Assembly: GCF_031951985.1 (NCBI RefSeq) | Contig: NZ_JAVLVU010000001.1 | Location: forward strand, 4,278,001-4,342,000 | From: Mucilaginibacter terrae | GTDB lineage: Bacteria > Bacteroidota > Bacteroidia > Sphingobacteriales > Sphingobacteriaceae | Length of the DNA: 64,000 bases | Direction of reading: 5' to 3' | Shown here: positions 25,174 through 33,757 of the stretch, one piece after another | Layout: the number at the start of each line of letters is the position of its first letter | Numbering within the stretch: the first letter of the stretch is position 1 | Translations under genes and position numbers: made by a program | The notes under the pieces: model-generated | Seen by the model: only the letters and a program-made list of their open reading frames with translations | Told to the model about the DNA's origin: nothing | Database searches by the model: none

Positions 25174-26811
25174 TTGAAACGTAAGGACTTTTTATACCTA
25201 ACCGGGATGGGAATGGGCGCAGCAATGTTGCCAAACCTGTCGGCTTTTGGTTCGCCGGTGCCGCATGATACCGTTTTGCAGCCTGTGGATGTAGCCCTGA
25301 AGAAACGCATGGCCGATGTAGCCCTTAATGCGGCCAAAAGTAAAGGCGCTACTTATGCTGATGCACGTATTGGCCGTTACCTTAATCAATCTATCAGTAC
25401 GCGCGAATCGCGTGTGCAAAATATAGCCAGTTCTGAGTCGTATGGCATGGGCATACGTGTTTTGGCCAATGGCTGTTGGGGCTTTGCCGCAACCGATAAA
25501 TTGGATAATGACAGCATTGCCCGCGCTGCACAACTGGCCGTAAGCATTGCTAAAGAAAACTCGCGCCTGCAAAGCGAGCCGGTGCAACTGGCTCCTCAAA
25601 AAGGCTACGGCGATGTTAGCTGGAAAACCCCTATCGAAAAAAATGCTTTTGAGGTGCCGGTTAAAGATAAGGTAGACCTGTTGCTGGCCGCCAATGCCGA
25701 AGCCCTGAAACTGGGTGCAAGCTTCATTAGCAATAACCTGTTCATGATCAATGAGCAAAAGTATTTTGCATCAACCGAAGGCTCGTACATCGATCAGGAT
25801 ATTCATCGCATGTGGCCAACATTTACCATCACCAAAACTGATGCTAAAACAGGTACTTACGAAACCCGTAATGCCCTGAGCTCGCCGGTAGGAATGGGCT
25901 TTGAGTATTTAATTCCCGATGAAAAAGAGAAAATCCAGGGCATATTTCCTATCTATAAAAAACGGTATGATATGCTGGAGGATGTGCGCATAGGCACCGC
26001 CCAGTTGGCCGAAAAATTGAATGCCAAACCTATTGAACCCGGTAAGTACGATTTAATACTCGATCCAACAAACCTCTTCCTCACCATACACGAATCGGTT
26101 GGTCATCCTACCGAGCTTGACCGTGTGCTGGGTTACGAAGCAAATTTTGCCGGCACCAGCTTTTTGACGCTTGATAAATGGGAATCGAAGAAGTTCAATT
26201 TCGGTAGCCCGATAGTAAACTTTGTGGGTGATAAAGTTCGTCCCGGCTCGTTAGGCGCCGTAGGATACGATGATGAGGGCGTAAAAACAGGCCAGTGGGA
26301 TATTATTAAAGATGGTGTACTGGTTAATTACCAGGCCACCCGCGATCAGGCGCATATACTTGGCTTAAAAGAATCGCAAGGCTGTTGCTACGCGCAAACA
26401 TGGAGCGATGTGCAGTTTCAGCGCATGCCAAATGTTAGTTTACAACCCGGTAAATCTGCTTTAAATGTTGCCGATATGATTAAAAATACCGAGAAAGGTT
26501 TGTACATGTTCGGCCGTAATTCTTACTCAATCGATCAGCAACGTTACAACTTCCAATTTAGTAGCCAGTTATGCTACGAAATTAAGGAAGGAAAAGTGGT
26601 AGGCATGGTAAAAGGCGCAGCCTACCAGGCCAATACCCAGGAATTTTGGAACTCCTGCTCGGCCATATGTGACGAAAGCGATTTCCGCATGGGCGGTTCC
26701 TTCTTCGACGGTAAAGGCCAGCCATCGCAGGCAAGTGCCGTATCGCATGGATGCTCGACAACCAAATTTGATAAAGTAAATGTGATAAATACGAGCCGAC
26801 GTTTAGGATAG
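25174..26811 (+). CDS. tldD: TldD-type metallopeptidase subunit, copy 1, with Tat-like leader
   Basis: The 545-residue protein has the TldD/PmbA fold and the metal motif HESVGH (residues 306-311, HExxxH) followed by PTELDRVLG. Known TldD pairs with TldE; the complex opens and cuts partly unfolded peptides, for example in microcin B17 maturation and CcdA breakdown. Unlike E. coli TldD it begins with a leader MKRKDFLYLTGMGMGAAM, which has a basic pair, a Phe-Leu and a hydrophobic stretch as in Tat signals. It starts with TTG. No TldE follows directly; copy 2 and a TldE lie downstream across a palindromic repeat. It is very similar to copies 2 and 3. Confidence 0.88.
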   Translation: MKRKDFLYLTGMGMGAAMLPNLSAFGSPVPHDTVLQPVDVALKKRMADVALNAAKSKGATYADARIGRYLNQSISTRESRVQNIASSESYGMGIRVLANGCWGFAATDKLDNDSIARAAQLAVSIAKENSRLQSEPVQLAPQKGYGDVSWKTPIEKNAFEVPVKDKVDLLLAANAEALKLGASFISNNLFMINEQKYFASTEGSYIDQDIHRMWPTFTITKTDAKTGTYETRNALSSPVGMGFEYLIPDEKEKIQGIFPIYKKRYDMLEDVRIGTAQLAEKLNAKPIEPGKYDLILDPTNLFLTIHESVGHPTELDRVLGYEANFAGTSFLTLDKWESKKFNFGSPIVNFVGDKVRPGSLGAVGYDDEGVKTGQWDIIKDGVLVNYQATRDQAHILGLKESQGCCYAQTWSDVQFQRMPNVSLQPGKSALNVADMIKNTEKGLYMFGRNSYSIDQQRYNFQFSSQLCYEIKEGKVVGMVKGAAYQANTQEFWNSCSAICDESDFRMGGSFFDGKGQPSQASAVSHGCSTTKFDKVNVINTSRRLG

Positions 26812-26826
26812 GTTAAATGTAAAAAT

Positions 26827-26910
26827 CGTCATTGCGAGGTACGAAGCAATCTCTGAACTATGTTTGACGAACTTGCATCCGCAGAGATTGCTTCGTTCCT
26901 CGCAATGACG
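26827..26910. repeat. Dispersed palindromic repeat, B type
   Basis: Two arms of 29 bases with one mismatch (left begins CGTCATTGCGAGGTACGAAG; right ends TTCCTCGCAATGACG) around a 26-base loop. Related arms bound the element at 30047-30657. It lies between the two tandem tldD copies. Confidence 0.85.
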
Positions 26911-27004
26911 ATAAGGCCAAAAGAAAATCAAACCAACTAAATATAAATAACCCGCCACTTGTGTTCTCTATTTAAGAAAACCCGGGGGCCTAACCTTACA
27001 ACAT

Positions 27005-28645
27005 TTGAACAGAAAACAATTTCTCTACCTCACCGGAATGGGTTTCGGTGGGGCAATGCTTAGCCAGGTACCCGTGCTGGGTTCGCCAATATCGCCCGAA
27101 GCCATGTTGCAGGGTGGTGTTGATGTGGCTACTAAAAAACGCATGGCCGATGTGGTGCTTAATGCAGCCCGCAGTAAAGGTGCCACTTATACCGATGTGC
27201 GCATTGGCCGGTACCTTAACCAGTATGTGGTAACACGCGAAAATAAGGTGCAAAACGTAGTAAATACCGAATCTTACGGTATGGGTATACGCGTTATTGC
27301 CAACGGCTGCTGGGGCTTTGCCGCTACTGATAAGCTGGATAACGATAGCATTGCCAAGGCCACCGTACAAGCTGTTGCCATTGCCAAAGAGAATGCCCGC
27401 CTGCAAAGCGAACCGGTACACTTGTTGCCCCAAAAAGGCTACGGCGAGGTAAGCTGGAAAGCACCCATAGAACGTAATGCATTCGAGGTGCCTATAAAGG
27501 AGAAGGTAGACCTGCTGCTATCGGTAAATGATGCAGCCATGAAAGGCGGTGCCAATTACGTAAACTCCATTATGTTTTTGGTGAACGAGCAAAAGTATTT
27601 CGCATCGAGCGATGGTTCGTACATTGATCAGGATGTACATAGGATATGGCCGGTTTTTGGCGTAACTAAAATTGATGCTAAGACAGGTAAATTTCAAACC
27701 CGTCAATCATTGAGTTCGCCTCGTGGTATGGGTTATGAATATTTAATGCCTCGCGAAAGCGATAAAATTAAAACTGCGCCCACCACATTGTACCGCGACC
27801 GTTACGATATGCTGGAGGATGCCAAACTGGCTGCTGTACAAGCCGAACAAAAGCTAAAGGCAAAATCGGTAGAAGCTGGCAAGTATGATCTAATTCTCGA
27901 TCCATCGCACCTTTGGTTAACCATCCACGAGTCGGTAGGTCACCCATCAGAGCTTGACCGTGTATTGGGTTACGAGGCCAACTTTGCCGGTACCAGTTTC
28001 TTGACTTTGGATAAATGGGAGTCGAAGAATTTTAAATTCGGCAGCGATAAAGTGAACATTGTGGCCGATAAGCTGCAAAAAGGTTCATTAGGTGCCGTTG
28101 GGTACGATGATGAAGGTGTAGCCACTAAGCAATGGGATATTATTAAAGACGGCGTACTGGTTAATTACCAGTCCATCCGCGATCAGGGACATATTATCGG
28201 GCTTGAAGAATCGCAGGGCTGCTGCTATGCCGATAGCTGGTCGAGCGTTCAGTTCCAGCGTATGCCAAACATCAGCTTACAGCCGGGCAAAACACCGTTG
28301 AGTGTTCAAGAAATCATTAAAAACACCGAAAAAGGCATTTACATCATCGGCGATAGTTCATTCTCTATCGATCAGCAACGTTATAATTTCCAGTTTAGCG
28401 GTCAGTTGTACTATGAGGTTAAAAACGGGCAAATTGTAGGCATGTTAAACGATGTGGCCTATCAATCAAATACCCAGGAGTTTTGGAACTCATGTACTGC
28501 CGTTGCCGATAAGAGCGATTACCGTTTAGGCGGATCTTTCTTTGATGGTAAAGGCCAGCCGCAGCAGGTGAGCGCCGTAAGTCACGGATCGGCCACTGCC
28601 AAGTTTAACGGAGTAAATGTAATTAACACAGCAAGAAAAATCTAA
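27005..28645 (+). CDS. tldD: TldD-type metallopeptidase subunit, copy 2, with Tat-like leader
   Basis: The 546-residue paralogue of the 25174 gene has the HExxxH site in 'TIHESVGHPSELDR' and the conserved 'GFAATDKLDNDSIAKA' and 'FFDGKGQPQQVSAVSHG' (in parts). The leader MNRKQFLYLTGMGFGGAM has R-K-x-F-L followed by a hydrophobic segment. It starts with TTG, like the other two copies. The TldE-type gene begins seven bases after its stop, so this copy forms the regular heterodimer pair with it. Tandem duplication with copy 1 is the simplest origin. Confidence 0.88.
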   Translation: MNRKQFLYLTGMGFGGAMLSQVPVLGSPISPEAMLQGGVDVATKKRMADVVLNAARSKGATYTDVRIGRYLNQYVVTRENKVQNVVNTESYGMGIRVIANGCWGFAATDKLDNDSIAKATVQAVAIAKENARLQSEPVHLLPQKGYGEVSWKAPIERNAFEVPIKEKVDLLLSVNDAAMKGGANYVNSIMFLVNEQKYFASSDGSYIDQDVHRIWPVFGVTKIDAKTGKFQTRQSLSSPRGMGYEYLMPRESDKIKTAPTTLYRDRYDMLEDAKLAAVQAEQKLKAKSVEAGKYDLILDPSHLWLTIHESVGHPSELDRVLGYEANFAGTSFLTLDKWESKNFKFGSDKVNIVADKLQKGSLGAVGYDDEGVATKQWDIIKDGVLVNYQSIRDQGHIIGLEESQGCCYADSWSSVQFQRMPNISLQPGKTPLSVQEIIKNTEKGIYIIGDSSFSIDQQRYNFQFSGQLYYEVKNGQIVGMLNDVAYQSNTQEFWNSCTAVADKSDYRLGGSFFDGKGQPQQVSAVSHGSATAKFNGVNVINTARKI

Positions 28646-28652
28646 ACATATC

Positions 28653-29990
28653 ATGTCGATTTTAACAGAAGAACAAGCACGCGCCTTACTCAAAAAAGCG
28701 CTCAGCTACTCAAAAGCTGAACAATGCGAAATTAACCTCAACGGAGGCGATTCATCTAACATACGTTATGCGCGCAACTCGGTATCAACCAGCGGTGCTA
28801 TAAGCCGCAACAGTTTGGTAGTATCATCAGCCTTTGGCAAAAAGGTAGGTACGGCAACTATTAATGAGTTTGACGATGCCTCGTTAGAAAAAGTAGTACG
28901 CCGCTCAGAAGAATTGGCCCAGCTGGCTCCAGAGAACCCGGAGTTTATGCCGTTTTTAGGTCCGCAAACCTATGATGCGCCTTCGCCAACTTATGTGGCG
29001 GCTACAGCTAACCTTACGCCAAAGCAACGTGCCGATATGGTGCAGCAAAGCTTACAGGTAGCTAAAGACAATAAGCTGACCGCAGCCGGTTTCCTCGAAA
29101 ATAGCACAGGGTATGCTGCCATGATGAATTCAAAAGGTTTATTTGCCTACAATACTACAACCGATGTGAATTTTTCGGTAACCCTGCGTACCGAAGATGG
29201 CAAAGGCTCAGGCTATGCTACTAAAGCCTACAACGATGTAAGCAAGATGGACACGCTGGCATTTTCTAAAATTGCCGCGCAAAAAGCCTCCGGTTCGGCA
29301 ACTGCCAAAGCGTTGGAGCCGGGCAAATACACCGTAATTTTAGAACCTGCAGCCGGCATTGTGCTGCTCGAACAGCTTTACGGCAGCCTGGATGCTCGTA
29401 GCGCCGATGAAGGCCGCAGCTTTTTGAGCAAACCCGGTGGTAAAACCCGCCTGGGCGAAAAACTGGTAGATGAGCGCGTAAACATTTATTCAGACCCGGC
29501 AAACCCCGAGTTACCCACCAGCGTATGGAACGGCGACGGCCAGCCGCAAAAGAAGGTTAGCTGGATAGAAAAAGGTGTAGTGAAAAACTTGAGTTACTCA
29601 CGCTATTGGGCCGAAAAGAAAGGCGTAAAACCACTGCCCGGTGCTGATGGCATTATTATGGAAGGCGGCACCAAAACCTTAGCGGAATTAATCAAAGGAA
29701 CCGAAAAAGGTATATTGGTAACCCGCCTATGGTACATACGCGCGGTTGACCCGCAAACGCTGCTATACACAGGCCTCACTCGCGACGGTACGTTTTACAT
29801 TGAGAATGGCCAGATCAAGTTCCCGGTTAAAAACTTCCGTTTTAACGAAAGCCCGGTAATTATGCTCAACAATCTCGAAGAACTGGGCAAATCAGAACGC
29901 ACGGTAAGCGGCGAAAGCGGCTCGAATGCGTTGATACCACCTATGAAGATCAGGGATTTTACGTTTAGTTCGTTGTCTGACGCGGTTTAA
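28653..29990 (+). CDS. tldE: TldE/PmbA-type partner subunit, copy 1
   Basis: The 445-residue protein has the TldE/PmbA layout without the metal site: 'GDSSNIRYARNSVSTSG', 'EFDDASLEKVVRRSEELAQLAPENPEF' (in parts), 'GFLENSTGYAAMMNSKGLFAY', 'YTVILEPAAGIVLLEQL', 'LVTRLWYIRAVDPQTLLYTGLTRDGTFYIENG' (in parts). There is no signal sequence. In known systems TldE shapes the chamber and the catalytic residues come from TldD. It forms a pair with the upstream gene and is followed by a good terminator. Confidence 0.9.
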   Translation: MSILTEEQARALLKKALSYSKAEQCEINLNGGDSSNIRYARNSVSTSGAISRNSLVVSSAFGKKVGTATINEFDDASLEKVVRRSEELAQLAPENPEFMPFLGPQTYDAPSPTYVAATANLTPKQRADMVQQSLQVAKDNKLTAAGFLENSTGYAAMMNSKGLFAYNTTTDVNFSVTLRTEDGKGSGYATKAYNDVSKMDTLAFSKIAAQKASGSATAKALEPGKYTVILEPAAGIVLLEQLYGSLDARSADEGRSFLSKPGGKTRLGEKLVDERVNIYSDPANPELPTSVWNGDGQPQKKVSWIEKGVVKNLSYSRYWAEKKGVKPLPGADGIIMEGGTKTLAELIKGTEKGILVTRLWYIRAVDPQTLLYTGLTRDGTFYIENGQIKFPVKNFRFNESPVIMLNNLEELGKSERTVSGESGSNALIPPMKIRDFTFSSLSDAV

Positions 29991-30005
29991 ATACTGTTTA
30001 CATAC

Positions 30006-30042
30006 AAAGGTCGGTTGTTTAACAATCGACCTTTTGTTTTTT
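30006..30042 (+). terminator. Terminator after tldE copy 1
   Basis: AAAGGTCGGTTGTT/AACAATCGACCTTT, a 14-bp stem with one G-T pair, followed by TTTTGTTTTTT. Confidence 0.85.
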
Positions 30043-30046
30043 ACAC

Positions 30047-30657
30047 CACGTCACTGCGATGAACGAAGCAGTCTCTGCGCATGCATATCCCTGAGAAATG
30101 TTGGTGTGCTTATCGCTTATCTACCGCTTCTGAGCCGCGGGGGCTCTTTGTTCTTTTCTTGATAAAAGAACCAAAATCAAGTCAACTCCCTATGCTTCGT
30201 TTGTCGCACATGCCCCGCCCTGCAAATCCGGGCAGCACCACGGGCTGCTCAGCTTTTGCCCTACTTCGTTCCCACATTGCCCCGCGCTTCAGCAAAACCT
30301 AAGAGGCCCTGCCCAACCGCACAGGCCATTATGTGCTGCCCGGCTTTCGCCCCGAAGCTGGGAGATGACGAAGAGAAAAGGAAGCTCGAAGGTAGAGTGA
30401 AAAAGCAAGGCGCAGCAGATGCATGCATCTGCTGCGCCTTGCACTGTTAAAAAGAGCGCAGGGCTTCCACAACGCCCGGCCGTGAGCTGGCCTGCGGGGG
30501 TGGCAAGGATGGTTGTGGATAGTCTGCCTAAGGCGGATACTTTGTAGCTATGACAAAGTAACAGCCCCCGCGGCGAATGAACGGAAAGCGACAGGCTCGC
30601 AAACTTTGCTAAAGTACACTGTCCTCCGTAGGGATTGCTTCGTTCCCCCGCAATGAC
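30047..30657. mobile_element. Candidate non-autonomous palindromic element (GC-rich, hairpin-dense)
   Basis: About 610 bases lie between the terminators of two convergent tldD-tldE pairs. The ends are inverted B-type arms (CGTCACTGCGATGAACGAAG on the left; TTCGTTCCCCCGCAATGACG on the right). A second nested pair is GCCGCGGGGGCT (30134-30145) and its exact complement (30563-30574). Inside are further hairpins: GTTCTTTT/AAAAGAAC, TACTTTGT/ACAAAGTA, TCCACAAC/GTTGTGGA, and a perfect 38-base palindrome at 30405-30442. Base composition is much richer in G/C than the surroundings. Short frames here look like chance. It may be a MITE-like element or a structured transcript; no transposase is present. 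Confidence 0.55.
30405..30442. repeat. Perfect 38-bp palindrome
   Basis: Each arm is 19 bases (left arm GCAAGGCGCAGCAGATGCA) with no loop; A-rich sequence lies to the left and TTAAAAAG to the right. It sits inside the GC-rich element at 30047-30657. Confidence 0.85.
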
Positions 30658-30669
30658 GACGTGGGGTGC

Positions 30670-30715
30670 TAAAACATAAAAGGAGAATCGTTAACGATTC
30701 TCCTTTTATGTTTTA
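30670..30715. terminator. Perfect 46-bp palindrome, terminator of the minus-strand tldD-tldE operon
   Basis: Arms of 23 bases (core AAAAGGAGAATCGTT/AACGATTCTCCTTTT) without mismatch. On the minus strand it follows the tldE copy 2 stop and ends in a T-run; on the plus strand it can act likewise. Confidence 0.85.
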
Positions 30716-30728
30716 TTGAAATGTAAGC

Positions 30729-32060
30729 TTATACAGCATCCGATAACGACGAAAACGTAAAGTCCCTGATCTTCATCGGTGGTATCATGTAGCTGCGGTA
30801 GCTTTCTACGCTGATAGCGCGTTCGGGCTTACCCAGGGCTTCCACGTTATTTAGCATAATGATGGGGCTCTCGTTAAAGCGCATGTTCTTGATCGGGAAT
30901 TTGATTTTGCCGTTCTCGATGTAAAACGTACCGTCGCGGGTTAAGCCGGTAAGGGCCAGTACCTGCGGATCGACCATACGGATATACCATAGGCGCGATA
31001 CCAGGATGCCTCGCTCGGTGCTCTTGATCATTTCTTCGAGGCTCATGTTGCCGCCTTCCATAATAATGTTGCTTGGGCCGGGCTGTGGTTTTACGCCTTT
31101 CTTTTCGGCCCAGTAGCGCGAGTAGCTCAGGTTTTTAACTACTCCTTTATCAAACCAATACGTTTTTTCTAAAGGCATGCCGTCGCCGCTCCAGGTACCT
31201 GAAGGTAATTCAGGATGAAACGGATCAGAGTAGATGGTTACTTTTTCGTCCAGCAGTTTTTCGCCTAAACGCGTGCCGCCGCCTTTTTTGCTTAAAAAGC
31301 TACGACCTTCATCGGCACTGCGGGCATCAAACCTAAACATGTTTTCCATCATGTAGGTAGCTGCGGTAGGCTCTAATATAACGGTGTATTTACCGGGCTC
31401 AATAGCGCGTGCACCAACAGAACCGGTTGCTTTTTGGGCTGCAATTTTAGTAGCACCATAAGTATCAAGCTTACTTACGTCGGTAAAGCCACGTGCGGCA
31501 TATCCCGAGCCGGTACCTTCGGCATTACGGGTAGTTACCGAAAAGGTAACATCGCTTGATTTATTGTAGGCAAACAAACCGGCAGAGTTCATCACTGCGC
31601 GAAAATCAGTAGAGTTTTCGAGGAAACCAGCGGCCGATAAATTGGCAGCCTTGGTTACTTCTAAACTTTTTGCTACCAGTTCTGCACGGCTTTCGGGCGT
31701 CATGGCGGCTGTTTTTTCATTATAAGTTACCGCATCTTTAAACGTTTGCGGACCCAATGGTGGCATATACTCCGGGTTTGGCGGAGCCAGTTGGGCCAAC
31801 TCTTCCGAACGGCGAACCACTTTTTCTAACGATGCATCATCAAACTCGTTGATGGTGGCTGTGCCTGTTTTTTTGCCATAGGTTGAACTTACGGCTAAAC
31901 CTAAGGTACCTATATCGCCCGCAGTTGAAACTGCGTTTAGTGCATAACGTATATTACCGCCTTCGCTACCGCCAAGGCTCACTTCGCAGGCATCGGCTTT
32001 TGAATAGCTAAGCACTTTCTTTAATAAAGCCTGTGCTTCTTCTTTGTTAAGTATTGGCAT
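30729..32060 (-). CDS. tldE: TldE/PmbA-type partner subunit, copy 2
   Basis: The 443-residue paralogue of the 28653 gene shares its whole pattern ('NIRYALNAVSTAGD', 'GFLENSTDFRAVMNSAGLFAY', 'YTVILEPTAATYMMENM', 'ISRLWYIRMVDPQVL'-type sequence, and the identical end KIRDFTFSSLSDAV). It has no leader and no metal motif. Its start lies eight bases after the stop of tldD copy 3. It is the last gene of the long minus-strand MoxR-BatA-TldDE operon and ends before a perfect palindromic terminator. A role as the non-catalytic half of a TldD-TldE peptidase is inferred from the family. Confidence 0.9.
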   Translation of the reverse strand: MPILNKEEAQALLKKVLSYSKADACEVSLGGSEGGNIRYALNAVSTAGDIGTLGLAVSSTYGKKTGTATINEFDDASLEKVVRRSEELAQLAPPNPEYMPPLGPQTFKDAVTYNEKTAAMTPESRAELVAKSLEVTKAANLSAAGFLENSTDFRAVMNSAGLFAYNKSSDVTFSVTTRNAEGTGSGYAARGFTDVSKLDTYGATKIAAQKATGSVGARAIEPGKYTVILEPTAATYMMENMFRFDARSADEGRSFLSKKGGGTRLGEKLLDEKVTIYSDPFHPELPSGTWSGDGMPLEKTYWFDKGVVKNLSYSRYWAEKKGVKPQPGPSNIIMEGGNMSLEEMIKSTERGILVSRLWYIRMVDPQVLALTGLTRDGTFYIENGKIKFPIKNMRFNESPIIMLNNVEALGKPERAISVESYRSYMIPPMKIRDFTFSSLSDAV

Positions 32061-32068
32061 ATCCTTAA

Positions 32069-33706
32069 TTATCCAATTTTGCGTTTAACATTAATTACAT
32101 TCACTCCGGTAAACTTGGTGGTCGATGATCCGTGTGATACGGCGTTAGACTGGCCCGGCTGACCTTTACCATCATTGAAAGCACCGCCTAAACGGTAATC
32201 GCTTTCATCACAAACGGCCGCACATGAGTTCCAAAACTCCTGGTTAGTTGCCTGGTAAGCCACATCATTCAGCATACCCACAATTTTGCCGTTCTTAATT
32301 TCATAAAACAGTTGACCACCAAACTGGAAGTTATAACGTTGCTGATCAATCGAGAACGAGCCGTTACCCACAATATAAATACCTTTTTCAACGCTTTTGA
32401 TCATATCGTCAACGCTCAGTTTTGCCTTGCCTGGTGCAAGCGATACGTTAGGCATACGCTGAAACTGTACATCGCTCCAGGTTTGGGCGTAGCAGCAGCC
32501 TTGCGATTCTTTAAGACCAATAACATGTGCCTGATCGCGTATGGTTTGGAAATTGGTTAATATACCATCCTTAACAATGTCGAATTTTTTAGGTTGAACA
32601 CCTTCATCGTCATAACCTACGGCACCTAACGAGCCTTTTTGGTCTCTATCGGCCACAATGTTCATGTTTTTGCTGCCGAATTTGAAGTTGCCCGATTTTA
32701 GTTTATCAACTGATAAGAAGCTGGTTCCTGCATAGTTAGCCTCATAACCCAATACACGGTCTAACTCGGTAGGGTGAGCAACCGATTCGTGAATGGTAAG
32801 CCATAGGTGTGAGGGGTCTAATACCAAATCGTACTTACCCGGTTCAACAGATTTTGATGATACCTTTTCGGTGGCATTTTTGGTGGCGTTTTTTACGTCT
32901 TCCAGCATATCATACCGGTTTTTGTAACGGGTTACAATACCTTGTACTTTTTCAGCTTCTGATGGAATTAAGTACTCATAACCCATGCCTACCGGTGAGC
33001 TTAGCGCAGCACGGGTTTCAAAAGCACCTTTAGATGAATCGATTTTAGTTACGCTGAAGTTAGGGTACAGGCGATGAATATCCTGATCAATGTATGAACC
33101 ATCGGTAGAGGCAAAGAATTTTTGCTCATTAATGGCTAAAATTGTTGAGTTTACAAAGTTTGCACCACCGGCTAAGGCTGCGCCGTTTACCGACATCAGC
33201 AGGTCTACCTTTTCTTTAATAGGCACCTCGAAAGCATTTTTTTCGATAGGTGTTTTCCAGCTTACCTCGCCAAAGCCTTTTTGAGGGGCCAGTTGTACGG
33301 GCTTGCCGCCAATTTTAGCGTTGGCTTTAGCTACGGCTACAGCGCGTTCGGCAGTTTTGGCAATACCATCTTTGGTTACATTGTTGGTAGCCGCAAAGCC
33401 CCAGCAGCCGTTAACCAGTACGCGTATACCTACACCGTACGATTCGGCATTGGCTACGTTGAGCACACGGGTTTCACGGGTAATTACAGCCTGGTTAAGA
33501 TAGCGGCCAATACGTATATCGGCGTACGATGCACCTTTTGATTTAGCCGTGTTAAGGGCTACATCGGCAAGCTCTTTTTTAATGCGTGCGTCTACCTGAT
33601 TCAGGGCCTCAGCCGGATCGATAGGCGTACCAAAGGCAGGCAGGTTGGGCAGCATCATCGCGCCGGCACCTACGCCCGAGAGGTAAATAAAATTTCTACG
33701 TTTCAA
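32069..33706 (-). CDS. tldD: TldD-type metallopeptidase subunit, copy 3, with twin-arginine leader
   Basis: The 545-residue protein has the HExxxH site in HESVAHPTELDR (near residue 306) and the usual TldD blocks. Its leader MKRRNFIYLSGVGAGAMM has a true Arg-Arg followed by x-Phe-Ile and a hydrophobic stretch, the best Tat-like signal of the three copies. Start is TTG with a clear AGGAGG ten bases upstream, which supports this start. It lies 51 bases after the 33758 membrane-protein gene, within the same operon, and is paired with tldE copy 2. Compared with copies 1 and 2 the metal motif has Ala in place of Gly. Confidence 0.9.
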   Translation of the reverse strand: MKRRNFIYLSGVGAGAMMLPNLPAFGTPIDPAEALNQVDARIKKELADVALNTAKSKGASYADIRIGRYLNQAVITRETRVLNVANAESYGVGIRVLVNGCWGFAATNNVTKDGIAKTAERAVAVAKANAKIGGKPVQLAPQKGFGEVSWKTPIEKNAFEVPIKEKVDLLMSVNGAALAGGANFVNSTILAINEQKFFASTDGSYIDQDIHRLYPNFSVTKIDSSKGAFETRAALSSPVGMGYEYLIPSEAEKVQGIVTRYKNRYDMLEDVKNATKNATEKVSSKSVEPGKYDLVLDPSHLWLTIHESVAHPTELDRVLGYEANYAGTSFLSVDKLKSGNFKFGSKNMNIVADRDQKGSLGAVGYDDEGVQPKKFDIVKDGILTNFQTIRDQAHVIGLKESQGCCYAQTWSDVQFQRMPNVSLAPGKAKLSVDDMIKSVEKGIYIVGNGSFSIDQQRYNFQFGGQLFYEIKNGKIVGMLNDVAYQATNQEFWNSCAAVCDESDYRLGGAFNDGKGQPGQSNAVSHGSSTTKFTGVNVINVKRKIG

Positions 33707-33757
33707 GATTTGATCCTCCTGTTTTGCAGTTAGTTATAGTTTGAGTTTAATAGTTTT

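Noticed and set aside
30081..30450. Two short overlapping plus-strand frames in the GC-rich element
   Set aside because: They are rich in Pro, Ser, Cys and Arg without any domain, overlap hairpins, and have no ribosome site. They look like chance frames in GC-rich repeat DNA.
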